64,000 nt of DNA, taken from the NCBI GenBank assembly GCA_947505245.1, contig CANNIZ010000002.1, positions 1-64,000 on the forward strand. The letters are read 5' to 3'. This document shows, piece after piece, positions 34,458-43,928 of this stretch. This DNA is from Pseudomonadota bacterium. Its GTDB lineage: Bacteria > Myxococcota_A > UBA796 > GCA-2862545. The position numbers were made by a program, and so were the translations under genes. Below the pieces are notes generated by a model, which saw only the letters and a list, made by a program, of their open reading frames with translations, ran no database searches and was not told the origin of the DNA. The stretch's first letter is position 1. Every line of letters starts with the position of its first letter.

Positions 34458-35510
34458 GTGATCCGCCTCGTCGACACCGTCGCCCGCCACGAACAGGTCG
34501 CGCTCGCCGTCGAGTCCGGTGTTCGCGACGTGTTGCGTTCGGGTCGGTACGTCGGCGGCCCCGTCGTCGCCGAGGCCGAAGCCACGGCCGCGCGGATGTT
34601 CGGCCGCGCGCACGGCGTAGGCGTGAGCAGCGGCACCGACGCGCTTACGCTCGCGATCCTCGCCCTCGGGATCGGCCCGGGAGACGAGGTAATCGTGCCG
34701 GCGATCTCGTTCTTCGCCACGACGGAAGCCGTGATCGCCGCCGGCGCCACGCCCGTGTTCGTCGACGTGGGCGACGACGCCTGCCTCGACCCGAATCGCG
34801 CGCGGGCCGCGTTGACCGCCCGCACGCGGCTCGTCATCGCCGTCCACCTGTACGGGACGATGTGCGAGCCGCCGGACCTCGGGGTTCCCGTGCTCGATGA
34901 CGCGGCGCAGGCCGTCGGCGGCGCACCTCCGCGCGCGCGCGGCGTGCTCACGGCGGTGTCGACGTACCCGACAAAGACCTGGGGCGCTGCCGGTGACGGC
35001 GGCTTCGTGCTCGGCGACGATCCCGAGCTGATCGACAGGATCCGCCGGCTCGGGAACCACGGCATGACCGCGATGCACGTGCATGAGCGGGTCATGGGCG
35101 TGGTGGGCCGAAATTCTCGCCTCGACGCCGTCCAGGCGGCGGTGTTGCTCGCCCACGCCCCGCACGTGCCCGCGCGCGTCGCCCGCAGGCGCGCCATCGC
35201 CGCCCGCTACGACGCCGACCTCCCGAGCGCCTACTCACGCGTCCCGCGCGACAAGGGAAGCCCGATCGGCGTCTACGTGGTTCGCTGCGCACGTCGCGAA
35301 GAGCTGCGCGCGGCCCTCGCCGAGCGGGGCGTGGAGACGTCCGTGTACTACCCCCGCCCGATGGGGCGGCAGCCGGCCATCTCCGGGGCGGCGCGCTGTC
35401 CACGCGCTGACCAGCTCTGCGACGAGCTCCTCGCGCTTCCCGCCCACGAGGGCCTTTCCGACGCCGACGTCGACCACGTGCTCGCGACGTGCGCGGAGGT
35501 CCTCGCGTGA
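34458..35510 (+). CDS. DegT/DnrJ/EryC1-family PLP aminotransferase
   Basis: This 350-residue enzyme starts at a GTG with GAGGGAG upstream. It has the family blocks GVGVSSGTDALTLAILALGIGPGDEVIVP, the aspartate motif VPVLDDAAQAVGG and the PLP lysine in STYPTKTWGAAGDGG. The C-terminus closes with VETSVYYPRPMGRQP. Relatives transaminate 3-keto or 4-keto nucleotide sugars. No sugar-nucleotide genes surround it, so the substrate is unknown. It is coupled to the prepilin peptidase gene (GTGA), which seems a positional rather than functional link. Confidence 0.9.
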   Translation: MIRLVDTVARHEQVALAVESGVRDVLRSGRYVGGPVVAEAEATAARMFGRAHGVGVSSGTDALTLAILALGIGPGDEVIVPAISFFATTEAVIAAGATPVFVDVGDDACLDPNRARAALTARTRLVIAVHLYGTMCEPPDLGVPVLDDAAQAVGGAPPRARGVLTAVSTYPTKTWGAAGDGGFVLGDDPELIDRIRRLGNHGMTAMHVHERVMGVVGRNSRLDAVQAAVLLAHAPHVPARVARRRAIAARYDADLPSAYSRVPRDKGSPIGVYVVRCARREELRAALAERGVETSVYYPRPMGRQPAISGAARCPRADQLCDELLALPAHEGLSDADVDHVLATCAEVLA

Positions 35511-36349
35511 CGATCACCGGCCTCTGGTGGGTGCTCGCGGGCTTCGCGGTCGCGATCGGCCTGTGCATCGGCTCGTTTCTCAACGTCGTGATCGCGCGGC
35601 TGCCCGAAGATCGCTCGCTGCTGCCGGGAAGCGCCTGCGACAGCTGCGGCGCGCAAATCCCGATCTGGCGCAACATCCCGGTGTTGTCGTATCTGCTCCT
35701 GCGCGGCCGGTGCGCGTCGTGTGCGGCGCCGATCCCCGCCAGCATCCCCGTCGTCGAGGCCCTCGGAGGCGCGCTCGGCTTCCTCGCGTGGGCGCGCTGC
35801 GTCCCCGTCGGTCCCGTCGACCTGCTGCATGCGGCCGCCGCGTTCGCGCTGCTCGGCTTCCTCGCGATGCTGGTCGCCGCGTCGGAGATCGACCTCCGGC
35901 ACCGCATCCTGCCCGACGAGCTCACGATCTACGCGACGCCCGTGTTGTTGCTGATCGTCGCGGTGTTCGACGTCGGCGGGCTGCACATGTTCCCGTTCCC
36001 GACGTGGCGCTCCGCGGTGGTCGGCGCCGGGGTCGCAGGCGTCGGCATGGGAGCCATCGGCGTGATCAGCAGCCTGCTGCTCGGCCGGGAAGCGCTCGGC
36101 TGGGGCGACGTGAAGATGACGGTGATGCTCGCCGCGTTCCTCGGGCTGATCCCCGGCGCGTTCGTCGTGCTCATGCTCGGTTCGATGATCGGCTCGGTCA
36201 TCGGGCTCGGCCACCTGCTCGTCACGCGCCGACGCGCCTACCTGCCGCTGGGCCCGTGCCTCGCGTGGAGCGCCGCTCTCTACACGCTATTCGGGGACAC
36301 GGTGTTCCCGTACGTTTTCCCGAACATCCAGTTCGCCGCGGGCTGGTAG
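35507..36349 (+). CDS. Prepilin peptidase / N-methyltransferase (PilD type)
   Basis: The 280-residue membrane protein has the N-terminal cytoplasmic zinc loop with two CxxC pairs (CDSCGAQIP and CASCAAPIP, ~20 residues apart). The catalytic aspartates are in [16 protein letters not shown] and GWGDVKM. About eight membrane helices fit the A24 aspartic peptidases. It cleaves and methylates type IV pilin and type II secretion pseudopilin leaders. The start is a GTG inside the stop of the aminotransferase gene. All expected residues are present. Confidence 0.93.
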   Translation: MTITGLWWVLAGFAVAIGLCIGSFLNVVIARLPEDRSLLPGSACDSCGAQIPIWRNIPVLSYLLLRGRCASCAAPIPASIPVVEALGGALGFLAWARCVPVGPVDLLHAAAAFALLGFLAMLVAASEIDLRHRILPDELTIYATPVLLLIVAVFDVGGLHMFPFPTWRSAVVGAGVAGVGMGAIGVISSLLLGREALGWGDVKMTVMLAAFLGLIPGAFVVLMLGSMIGSVIGLGHLLVTRRRAYLPLGPCLAWSAALYTLFGDTVFPYVFPNIQFAAGW

Positions 36350-36368
36350 CATCGCCCGCGGAGGCGAC

Positions 36369-37898
36369 ATGACCAAGCCCTGGCTGGTGCATCGGAGCGG
36401 GATCACCGTGGACGTTGGGGCGATGGGGCTCGACGAGGCGCGTTTCGACGCGCTGCCGTGGGACCGCGTGTTCGACGAGATGCGCGAGCTCGTCGGCGGG
36501 GCGATCGCGAACGCCGACGAGAACCGCCAGGTCGGCCACTACTGGCTGCGCGCGCCCGAGCTCGCCCCCACGCTCGGGCAGGCCCAGGCCATCGGAGACG
36601 CCGTCGAGGCCGTACGCGACTTCGCAGCCGGGGTCCGCTCCGGCAAGATCGCCTCCGAAGACGGGCGGCCGTTCACGCACGTGCTGCACATCGGCATCGG
36701 CGGCAGCGCGCTCGGCCCCGAGCTGGTTCTCGACGCGCTGGAACCTACGCAGAAGGGCCTCACCGTCCGGTTCCTCAACAACACCGATCCGGACGGCATC
36801 CACCGCGTCCTGCGCGACCTCGGCCCCAACCTTCGCCACACGCTGATCGTCGTGGTCAGCAAGTCCGGCGGCACCGCCGAGACGCGAAACGGCATGTTGC
36901 TCGCCACCGAGGTGGTCCGCGCCGCCGGGCTCGAGGTGCCATCGCGCATGGTCGCGATCACCGGCGAAGGCTCCGCGCTGCACAAACAGGCGATCTACGA
37001 GAAGTGGCGCGCCACCTTCCCGATGTGGGACTGGGTCGGCGGGCGCACGAGCGTGTTGTCCGCGGTCGGGCTGCTCACCGCCGAGCTCGCCGGGCTCGAC
37101 ACCGCCGCGATGCTCTCGGGCGCGCGCGCGATGGACGAGTGGACCGAGGCCGGCCCCGCGCGCAACAACCCCGCCGCCCTGCTCGCCGGCGCCTGGCACC
37201 TCGCCGGGAACGGCAAAGGTGACCGCGCGATGGTCGCGCTGCCCTATTCGGATCGGCTCGTGTTGCTGTCCAAGTACCTGCAGCAGCTCGTCATGGAGTC
37301 GATCGGAAAGGGTCTCGACCGGCACGGGAACGTCGTCGAACAGGGCCTCGTCGTGTACGGCAACAAGGGCAGCACCGACCAGCACGCCTACGTCCAGCAG
37401 CTGCGCGACGGGCGCGACGACTTCTTCGCCACGTTCGTGCAGGTGCTCGAAGACGGCCGCGGCTCCCGCACCGAAGTGGAGCCGGGCGCCAACGCCGGCG
37501 ACGTGCTCCAGGGCTTCCTCCTCGGCACCCGCCGCGCGCTGCGCGAGTCCGGCCGCCCGTCCATGACGCTCACCGTCCCCCGCGTCGACGGCACAACGTT
37601 GGGCGCCCTCATCGCGTTGTTCGAGCGCGCAGTCGGCCTGTACGCGAGCCTGATCGACGTGAACGCGTACCACCAGCCTGGCGTCGAGGCTGGCAAGAAG
37701 GCCGCGGCAGACGTGCTGAAGGTCGCGCGGGCTTTGCGGGACGCGGCGCGGGTGGCGCCGGGCACCGCGGACGAACTCGCTGAGCGCCTGAACGCCGACC
37801 CCACCGAGGCGATGTACGTGCTGGAGCGCCTCGTCGCCACCGGACGTTTGGGCAAAGACGGGGACGTTCCCACGGCGCGGTACACGAAGGCCCCGTGA
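36369..37898 (+). CDS. pgi: Glucose-6-phosphate isomerase
   Basis: The 509-residue protein interconverts glucose-6-phosphate and fructose-6-phosphate. It carries the sugar-phosphate-binding SIS blocks ([31 protein letters not shown]), the [13 protein letters not shown] segment and the catalytic region [33 protein letters not shown] lies near the end. The order matches the bacterial Pgi of the shorter (~500) class. GGAG lies upstream of the ATG. Its product feeds the nucleotide-sugar routes encoded further along the window. Confidence 0.95.
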   Translation: MTKPWLVHRSGITVDVGAMGLDEARFDALPWDRVFDEMRELVGGAIANADENRQVGHYWLRAPELAPTLGQAQAIGDAVEAVRDFAAGVRSGKIASEDGRPFTHVLHIGIGGSALGPELVLDALEPTQKGLTVRFLNNTDPDGIHRVLRDLGPNLRHTLIVVVSKSGGTAETRNGMLLATEVVRAAGLEVPSRMVAITGEGSALHKQAIYEKWRATFPMWDWVGGRTSVLSAVGLLTAELAGLDTAAMLSGARAMDEWTEAGPARNNPAALLAGAWHLAGNGKGDRAMVALPYSDRLVLLSKYLQQLVMESIGKGLDRHGNVVEQGLVVYGNKGSTDQHAYVQQLRDGRDDFFATFVQVLEDGRGSRTEVEPGANAGDVLQGFLLGTRRALRESGRPSMTLTVPRVDGTTLGALIALFERAVGLYASLIDVNAYHQPGVEAGKKAAADVLKVARALRDAARVAPGTADELAERLNADPTEAMYVLERLVATGRLGKDGDVPTARYTKAP

Positions 37899-38210
37899 TC
37901 GACGACCTCTGGGGGCCCCGGCTTCGCCGTCGCGTGTCCTTCGGGCTCGCCTGACGGCTCGGTTCCTCGGGCTGCGCCCTCGGGAACTGGCGCTGCGCGC
38001 CACCCTCCGGCCCCGCTGGCCCGGTACCCAGCGGTCCCGAGCTTCGCGTTCACGGGAGCCAGCCCCTTCGAGTTTCGTTCGCGTCGATGTCCGGCCAAAA
38101 AAACCGGCGTTCGTTCATGACGACCGGCGCGACCGCCCTGAACTCGCGCCCGTTTGCGAAGCTCGAGCAGGCTGGCTCCCGATTTTGCGAACTTCAGGGA
38201 GGCTGGCTCA
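37899..38210. repeat. REP-like inverted and direct repeats in gene-poor spacer
   Basis: No intact gene is seen from 37899 to 38086. A unit resembling GGGGCTGGCTCCCG flanked by GCGAA occurs inverted at ~38047-38082 and directly at 38153-38180 and 38184-38210. Other hairpins lie nearby, for example GTTCC at 37961 pairing with GGAAC near 37984. The last two copies run into the start of the dead protease gene. Confidence 0.5.
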
Positions 38211-38749
38211 GCGCCGCCCGCGCCGACAGCGTCGTCGTCGTGCGGGTCCGCCACACCGTCGCCGCCGACGACCCGCGCGCGCAGCTGCTGCACCTGCTCG
38301 GCGCCGATGTGATCGACGGCTCCGGCTTCGCGGCCGAGGCGAACGGCATGGTGGTCACCAACTACCATGTCGTCAAAGAAGCCACCCAGGCGGAGATCCG
38401 CCTGCGGTCGGGCCGAACCGTCTCACCCGTGACGATCGTGGCGGTCGACCTCGCCAACGATCTCGCCCTGCTGCAGATCCCCGAGCCGCTGCCGTCCATC
38501 CCGCTCGCCGACGCCCCCGCCCGTCACGGGCGCGCGCCTGGGCCATCGGCAGCCCCATGGGATTCGACCACTCCCTCACCGAGGGCATCGTCAGCGTCGT
38601 CGGCGTCACCAGCGCGACCAACGGCAACGGGATCGGGCTCGCGGTCGACGTCAAACACGTGCGCGCCCTGCTCGCCGCCCCACGCACCACGCCGAAGGCG
38701 CTCGCCCGAGGCCCGCAGGTTGGAGATCCACGTCACGACGGGGTCGTAG
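38087..38749 (+). pseudogene. Trypsin-like (HtrA/S1C) serine protease, broken
   Basis: Protease-like sequence begins near 38213 (DSVVVVRVRH). It retains the catalytic His (MVVTNYHVVKEA) and Asp (VDLANDLALLQI). At about 38525 the reading frame shifts by one base and continues as WAIGSPMGFDHSLTEGIVS. That block then joins directly to VVGVTSATNGNGIGLAVDV. In HtrA-type proteases ~30-40 residues, including the GNSGGP nucleophile, lie between these two blocks; here they are deleted. Frameshift plus loss of Ser make this a dead gene. Its 5' end is mixed with REP-like repeats and its 3' end runs into the convergent lipoprotein gene. Confidence 0.75.
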
Positions 38750-38750
38750 C

Positions 38751-39887
38751 CTACAGCCCGTACGCCGAGATCGGCAGCACCAGCACGAACGACCACATGG
38801 CGAAGTCGGCGTCCTGGGCCTGCCCGAGCACCACCGTGCCGTCGACGGAGGCCGCGAGGACGTTGGTGAGGACGTAGCCTTCGGGGAGGGTGAGCCCGGC
38901 CTGCACGACGACGTCCGCCAGCGGGCGCATGTTGTCGCCCGCCGTCCACACGAACGCCTGGGGTGATCCGAAGAACGGCTGACCGGAGACGCCGAAGACG
39001 AGCTGGTTATCGGCGGCGATGGCATTGCCGATCGCGGGAGCGAAGTCGGTCTCGCTCGGCAGCTTGCCGATGTCCACGGCGCCCGAGGCCTCGGTCCAGG
39101 TGAAGGCCGAATCCCCCGCGTAGCCCGTCGCCATCGTGCCGTCCGGGCTGATGCCCATGACCTCGCCGAACTGATCGGCGGGCAGCCCTTCGACCAGGAA
39201 GCCCGTCCCGTCGGCGTGCCAGAGCGCCGGGTAGCGCCCGGTAAGCGCGGTCGAGGCCCACCCGCCGATCAGGCTTCCGTCGTCCGCCACGGCGGTGGCG
39301 CGGTTGTCGCCGGGGGTCTCGGCGTCCATTCCGACGCCGAGGCGCGCGAGCATGGTGCCGTCGCCCGAGGCGGTGTCCCAGCGGCCAGCAGCCACCCTGC
39401 ACGTGTCCCACAACATGCCCACGACGGTCGCGCCGTCCGCGGTGATGTCCCAGCCGCTCGACACGTTCGCGTCACAGCCCGTCGCGAACGTGGAATTCGC
39501 GAGCGTCTCCCACCCGCCAGCCTGCGTCCACACCCCCGCCTGAATCGTGCCGCTCTCGTAGAAGCCCGTCACCGCACCGTCGGCCGACAGCCCCGTGACC
39601 GCCGCTACCGAGGCGTCGCCGACCTGGCCCATGAGGTCGAGGCTCTTGCTCTCGGTGTCGTAGAAGTAGAAATCGCCCGTCGCGTTGACCTGCTGGAGCA
39701 ACGCGAGGTGCCCATCGGGCGTCAGGTCCACCGGCTGAAAGACGTCCACGAACGAGAGGGAGGGCGTGACCTCGATCGCGGTGTCGGTCTCCGCATCGGT
39801 GTCGGTGTCGGTGTCGTCGTGCGGGGTGCAGGCTGCGAGGAGGGGTACGACGAGCGCCGTGAGGAACGAGGGGGTCCGGGTGGGCAT
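38751..39887 (-). CDS. Lipoprotein with HAF-like extracellular repeats
   Basis: The 378-residue product starts at ATG 39887 with GGAGACC upstream. LTALVVPLLAAC gives a lipobox, followed by a short DTDTDTDAETDT linker like that of the other lipoprotein at 33-34 kb. The body is a set of ~45-50-residue repeats with the pattern AVTGLSADGAVTGFYESG, GWDITADGATVVGMLW and AVADDGSLIGGWAS, resembling HAF or beta-propeller-type extracellular repeats. It is probably a surface-exposed propeller; ligand unknown. It meets the dead protease gene end to end. Confidence 0.78.
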   Translation of the reverse strand: MPTRTPSFLTALVVPLLAACTPHDDTDTDTDAETDTAIEVTPSLSFVDVFQPVDLTPDGHLALLQQVNATGDFYFYDTESKSLDLMGQVGDASVAAVTGLSADGAVTGFYESGTIQAGVWTQAGGWETLANSTFATGCDANVSSGWDITADGATVVGMLWDTCRVAAGRWDTASGDGTMLARLGVGMDAETPGDNRATAVADDGSLIGGWASTALTGRYPALWHADGTGFLVEGLPADQFGEVMGISPDGTMATGYAGDSAFTWTEASGAVDIGKLPSETDFAPAIGNAIAADNQLVFGVSGQPFFGSPQAFVWTAGDNMRPLADVVVQAGLTLPEGYVLTNVLAASVDGTVVLGQAQDADFAMWSFVLVLPISAYGL

Positions 39888-40001
39888 CGTGGTCTCCTGC
39901 CGCGCTGGCCTGCGCGTACCGAGGAATACCCTGCGGACGGCGAGGTCGCACCGTAGGGGGGCGCCCACTGCACAGTTGGTGTATTCTGTGCAGAAGGACA
40001 C

Positions 40002-40340
40002 ATGCGCACCAACATCGACGTCGATGAGCTCGTCGTGACGCGAATCCGGAAGGCGACCGGACTCGCGAGCAAGCGGTCGATCGTGGACGCCGCGCTCCGG
40101 TTCTACGCGGCCGCGCTTGACGAAGAATCAGGCCCCCGAACACGTGAACTCGGCGACGACATGCGCGACACGCAGCGGGCCCGCGTGCTGCGCGAAACCC
40201 CCTCCGCGCGCGTCGAACACGCGCTCGCGCTCGGCGCCGAGCAGCTCAGCGTGGCGGCACGACAAGCCGGGATCAGCGTCGCCGAAGCCCGCGAGCGCCA
40301 CGAGGCCGCGAAGGATCGCACGCGCCGAAAATCCAGATGA
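40002..40340 (+). CDS. VapB-like antitoxin with C-terminal extension
   Basis: The 112-residue protein opens with MRTNIDVDELVVTRIRKATG and SKRSIVDAALRFYAAAL, the ribbon-helix-helix of VapB antitoxins. Its second half (RVEHALALGAEQLSVAARQAGISVAEARERHEA) matches small helical antitoxin-like proteins that usually pair with nucleotidyltransferase toxins. This looks like two antitoxin modules fused, possibly by deletion. GTGTATTCTGTGCAG just upstream contains a likely promoter or operator. Its stop overlaps the ATG of the damaged toxin gene. Confidence 0.65.
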   Translation: MRTNIDVDELVVTRIRKATGLASKRSIVDAALRFYAAALDEESGPRTRELGDDMRDTQRARVLRETPSARVEHALALGAEQLSVAARQAGISVAEARERHEAAKDRTRRKSR

Positions 40341-40747
40341 GCGCCTTCACGCGTACGATCAAGCACCTCCGAGCGCACGCGCAGCCCCACGCGCTGTTTG
40401 GCGCGGCCGCCCTCGCAGCGTAAAGCAAAGATCGGCTTCAGTTCGCGATGCATCCCGTCGATGTCGTCGTCCCGAGGGGGCGGTGGCCGTCCCGCGCGCT
40501 CGACCGCGTTGACGGCTCCGTCCGGCTCGACGGACTCGACGTTCCCCTGTTGCGCCTGGAAGACCTCGTGCTGCCCAAGGTCCACTCCGGAAGCCGCCAG
40601 GACGTGGACGACGTGCCGGCCCTCTGCGACATCCATCGCAAACGTCGCAACGACATTATCGCCCACGTCGATGCCGAGCAGATCTACCTGATCGGGCCGG
40701 CCCGCCGCGACTGGCCTCGAATTCGCGCGTTGATCCTCTCGCCCTGA
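40337..40747 (+). pseudogene. Nucleotidyltransferase-like toxin, internally deleted
   Basis: The frame opens with ATG 40337 (overlapping the antitoxin stop) and reads TIKHLRAHAQPHALFGAAALAA, then a TAA. The same frame resumes as HPVDVVVPRGRWPSRAL, LDGLDVPLLRLEDLVLPKVHSG and QDVDDVPALCDI up to 40747. These two pieces match the N-terminal and C-terminal parts of small nucleotidyltransferase-fold toxins. The segment with the metal-binding DxD is missing, so the protein would be inactive. The antitoxin gene before it is still open. Confidence 0.6.
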
Positions 40748-41102
40748 CCTGCCTGCCCGTCGTCCATGCCCGGACCGGCCCTGCGGGCCGCGCTACGGGC
40801 GCCTCGCCCACCTGATTTCCGCTTGGGGTCGAGTCGCCTGCGTTGGTGTGATCCTGCTCGTTGCAGCGCGGTTCGTCATGCGGCGCACGCCAGCGAAACA
40901 CATCGGTCCGAGCAAGCAGGGCGTTGCTGATCGATCACGTAGATAGAAGCCGTCAGCTCGCAGGTCATCGGTGACGTTGACGACCCAAGTCGCGGTGGCA
41001 CCGCGCTGAACCAATAACCCGGTATGCAGCTCCGCGACGGCGTTCGCGACGAGACGGTCGTAACGATGCGCCTTTGGCGCATGACGGCTGGATTTCAGAC
41101 GG
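40748..41102. other. Spacer without a recognisable gene
   Basis: A 120-codon frame on the reverse strand (40793-41155) reads AVAELHTGLLVQRGATATW, but it runs into the metallopeptidase-like gene and matches no family I know. I see no RNA gene or clear promoter here. It may be decayed coding DNA. Confidence 0.4.
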
Positions 41103-41531
41103 TCAGGGACGCGCGACGGTCTCGGCGTAACGGTCCACGATGGCGCTGGCCTCATCGTCCACGCCCTCCTCGCTTGGTACCTCGCCTCGGATCCACTGCT
41201 GGTAGTGCAGCACCTCGTGCGCCAGGCAACCCAGGTACGCAGCTAGCGCATTGTCGCGACCTCCCTGCGCGAGTTCCTTCGGGTAGTCACCCGTCGACAT
41301 TCGGATGTGCGGCTCTTCCTCTCTGTCCCATGGGCCAAAAAAGATGCCGGCGCCCTCTTCCCCTCGCGCGTCAACGACGCGCTCACGAGGGCTGAGATAT
41401 ACGGGCACTCGGATCGGGAACTCGTAGTTTCGTCGGAGCCAGGAAGCGAAACGCACCAGCGCAGCACCCACCTCCGGGTCACCGCGTCGGCAAATAATTC
41501 GCAGACCCGACCTGCGGCGCGCGTCCGTCAC
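41103..41531 (-). CDS. Small HExxH putative metallopeptidase
   Basis: The 142-residue product is read from GTG 41531, which has GGAGG 6 bases before it. It contains AAYLGCLAHEVLHYQQWIRG, a helix carrying HEVLH that would bind zinc with Glu as base. A third ligand could be the Glu/Asp-rich VDDEASAIVDRYAE. It has no signal peptide and no family match I can name. The start overlaps the stop of a Lys/His-rich reading frame (GTGA), so the two were probably one operon before an IS inserted upstream. It may be a toxin partner or a small processing enzyme; unproven. Confidence 0.6.
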   Translation of the reverse strand: MTDARRRSGLRIICRRGDPEVGAALVRFASWLRRNYEFPIRVPVYLSPRERVVDARGEEGAGIFFGPWDREEEPHIRMSTGDYPKELAQGGRDNALAAYLGCLAHEVLHYQQWIRGEVPSEEGVDDEASAIVDRYAETVARP

Positions 41532-41731
41532 TGCTTTCCTCCCTTGTGCCCCTTGCCGGGCGTGTGCTTCGGGCGTTCCTTTGGCGGGTGGTTGGACTGC
41601 CAATTCTTGTCCTTCTTCTTTTGAAGGTTTTCGGTTCCACCCCTCTTACGACCGGGCCTGTTCTCCTCAAACGGTTTGCGCGACCCTGTAATAATCCCAC
41701 GGGATCCGGTTCCATCAAAGCCTTCGTGCAT
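41528..41731 (-). pseudogene. C-terminal fragment of a basic, toxin-like protein
   Basis: This 67-codon frame starts inside the IS end at 41731 and continues outside it. It ends in the strongly basic ERPKHTPGKGHKGGKQ after KPFEENRPGRKRGGT. Because the IS boundary lies at 41695, the ATG is probably artificial and the real gene lost its 5' part. Short basic tails with His and Gly such as this are seen at the ends of secreted nuclease toxins, so a polymorphic-toxin remnant is possible. The downstream HEVLH gene is coupled to it. Confidence 0.4.
41695..41719 (+). repeat. Left terminal inverted repeat of IS
   Basis: TCCCACGGGATCCGGTTCCA begins the 25-base repeat; it mirrors 44076-44100 with three mismatches. 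Outside it the DNA encodes the basic toxin-like fragment. Confidence 0.8.
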
Positions 41732-43928
41732 CCTGCCATCGCGCGCGGCCACGCCTGCCCACGCTGGGTGCGCCGAGCCAGCGACGTAGACCCTCGCCAC
41801 CACGGATCTCGACGGACGCCGAGAGGCCCTGGGCCAGCTCGTAGCGGCCGAGGTGCTGGTGCCAGGTGAGGCGACGATGTTGCAGGTCTGCGGCGGAGCG
41901 CGCGAGCAAGCGCGGTGGCGGGGTGACCGGCGGTGGCAGCGGGACCTCGATGAGAACGGACGCCCCGAGTGCAGTGGCATCGACCGCCTGCCTCGCCTTC
42001 GCAGGCAGAAACAGGGACGGAGCCACGTCCAGCAGCGGCCCAGGAGCGCCGATCACGGGCCTGATTGCGAACCTGGGCTGGACGTTTAGGGGCGGGCTCG
42101 TCGGGGATGTCGCGGACGCCGGCTCTGGGCGCACTGGAGGCCTGCAGCGAGCCGTACGGCGGCTGACGCATAGCTGCTCGCGGAGCTTCGCGGCGATGGC
42201 GGTAGGGACGGCAAGCTGGAGGTGCTTCGCACGACGCGGATCCTTCGACCGTAGGCATCTGTGTTCGCTGGGGCACGCGGCGCAGCCGCCCTCTGGTCGA
42301 CAGAAGATGAGACTGGTTCGACCCGGCGCGTGCTCCTTTTGGACCGTAGTGAGCACGAGGCGGCGGCCGTCGGCGCAGATGATCTCGCCGGTCGCCGGGT
42401 CCCACGACCAGCCGTGCCGGCTCGCGAGCATCGACGACCACTCGAGCTGCGCGAGCGTCTGCACGATGTCGGCGGTATTGGTCGTGGACAGCGGCGCTGG
42501 CGCGCGGTTCAGCGATGGCGACGACAACTCAGCGTCCGTTGTGACGTCTGGAGCCGCTGTGGGCGGCGGGGCGCTGCGCGTGTCGACCTTCGGCACGTAC
42601 GTGGCCTGGACCGGCGCGTCGTCGGGCGGCACGTCCAGCTCGAAACCTCTGGCGATCCTCATGTTCCACACCCACAGCCCGATCGTGACGGCGAACTCCT
42701 GCCCGGCGAGCGCGTAGCTAAAGATGCGGTCGAGGCCGACCTCGCGGTCCTCCTGCGCGAACCGGTTCTCCTGGCCAGCTCGCCCGAAGTACATCGCGAC
42801 GGCGGCCGGGGCGGGCCAGGCGTCTGCGTCGACGTCGACCGCGAACATCTCGTATTGCCAGCCATCGGCGACGCTTCCGCGGCCGGGCTTGCCCTCTCGA
42901 GGGAACCGGCACACCACGACCCGCACGTCGACAGGCTCGTAGGCCGATCCGTCCGATCGCCTTGTGTCCTTCCCAGACGGGACCGTCACGATGCCGAGGT
43001 CGATCGCCGACCGGCGCGGCCCCGATCCCGAGTCGGGGACGTGGTGCCACTCGGCCTCGACGAGCCGTCGCTGAACGATAGGCTCGTCGAGCAGTTCGGG
43101 GCGAGTCAGACGCGTCATGAACGCCACGCCGTGCGCGCGGCATGCGCTGTAGTACGGCACCCAGCCGTACTCGCCGTCGATCCGCAGCAGGGAGCGGTCC
43201 CTCGGGTGGTCGAGGCGCTTGGTGGTCTCGACGACGACATCCAGTGCACGGTCCAGACCCTCGGCGCGCTCCGTGCTCCCGGGCGCGAGCCAGCAGCCGA
43301 GCCACGCGCCAGAGCCCGCGTGCTGCAGCGTCCCGCGCCGAAGCTGAACGTCGCCCCGCTTGCGACCGCGGTGACCAGGAGCAGCGATCCTCTCTGATCG
43401 CAGGCGCGCTGCAGGCGAATCATCGTCCTCGGGCAGCGCGCGGTGGCGCAGCGCGTGAACGGTTGGATCGTAGTCGAACACGTGCCAGCCCCGTCCGCGC
43501 GCGTCGTGCGTCTGCACCGCCGAATGGCGCAATACGCGATCAATCCCCGACATCTCGGCGAGCAGCCATGGCACGACAGGCCGCATCAGCTCGAGCTCGA
43601 CGCTGTCGAGCGCGCGCGAGATCGACGCCGGCGACGCCAAGCGCGTGCGGTCCGCCGTCGACGCGAGCTGCCGGCTGTGCGGCCGGACGACCTCCCAGAA
43701 ACTACGCAGGCCGGTTCGCTGCGGCATCGCGAAGTAGAGCAGCATGAACAGCAGCACGTCGACGCCGCTGAACCCTCCCTCGCGGCGGATCCGCACACGA
43801 TCCGCGAGTTCACCCAGCTTGTCGCGCCGCGCGAGGTCGAGCACGAGCGCCACACCTGTCGTGAGAGAGTCAGGGATCCGTCCCGCTTCCGCCTTCGTCC
43901 ACGCCACACCGGGTCCGCGTCGTGCCAT
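41715..43928 (-). CDS. DDE-type transposase with long Cys/Pro-rich tail
   Basis: The 737-residue transposase has an N-terminal IS4/IS1634-like segment (GVDVLLFMLLYFAMPQRTGL) and a DDE catalytic fold. The first Asp region is VFDYDPTVHAL, then LLRIDGEYGWVPYYSACR, and RAGQENRFAQEDREVGLDRIF with the closing Glu. The last ~220 residues are unusual: a cysteine cluster (CRPEGGCAACPSEHRCLRS) that could bind zinc, then a Pro/Ala-rich stretch and a basic end. The ATG lies ~150 bases inside the right inverted repeat. A diverged remnant of the same transposase type lies at 51.3 kb. Confidence 0.85.
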   Translation of the reverse strand: MARRGPGVAWTKAEAGRIPDSLTTGVALVLDLARRDKLGELADRVRIRREGGFSGVDVLLFMLLYFAMPQRTGLRSFWEVVRPHSRQLASTADRTRLASPASISRALDSVELELMRPVVPWLLAEMSGIDRVLRHSAVQTHDARGRGWHVFDYDPTVHALRHRALPEDDDSPAARLRSERIAAPGHRGRKRGDVQLRRGTLQHAGSGAWLGCWLAPGSTERAEGLDRALDVVVETTKRLDHPRDRSLLRIDGEYGWVPYYSACRAHGVAFMTRLTRPELLDEPIVQRRLVEAEWHHVPDSGSGPRRSAIDLGIVTVPSGKDTRRSDGSAYEPVDVRVVVCRFPREGKPGRGSVADGWQYEMFAVDVDADAWPAPAAVAMYFGRAGQENRFAQEDREVGLDRIFSYALAGQEFAVTIGLWVWNMRIARGFELDVPPDDAPVQATYVPKVDTRSAPPPTAAPDVTTDAELSSPSLNRAPAPLSTTNTADIVQTLAQLEWSSMLASRHGWSWDPATGEIICADGRRLVLTTVQKEHAPGRTSLIFCRPEGGCAACPSEHRCLRSKDPRRAKHLQLAVPTAIAAKLREQLCVSRRTARCRPPVRPEPASATSPTSPPLNVQPRFAIRPVIGAPGPLLDVAPSLFLPAKARQAVDATALGASVLIEVPLPPPVTPPPRLLARSAADLQHRRLTWHQHLGRYELAQGLSASVEIRGGEGLRRWLGAPSVGRRGRARWQDARRL

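Noticed and set aside
40793..41155. 120-codon reverse frame in the spacer before the HEVLH gene
   Set aside because: No family match, overlaps a better gene, no start signal; left as decayed or non-coding DNA.
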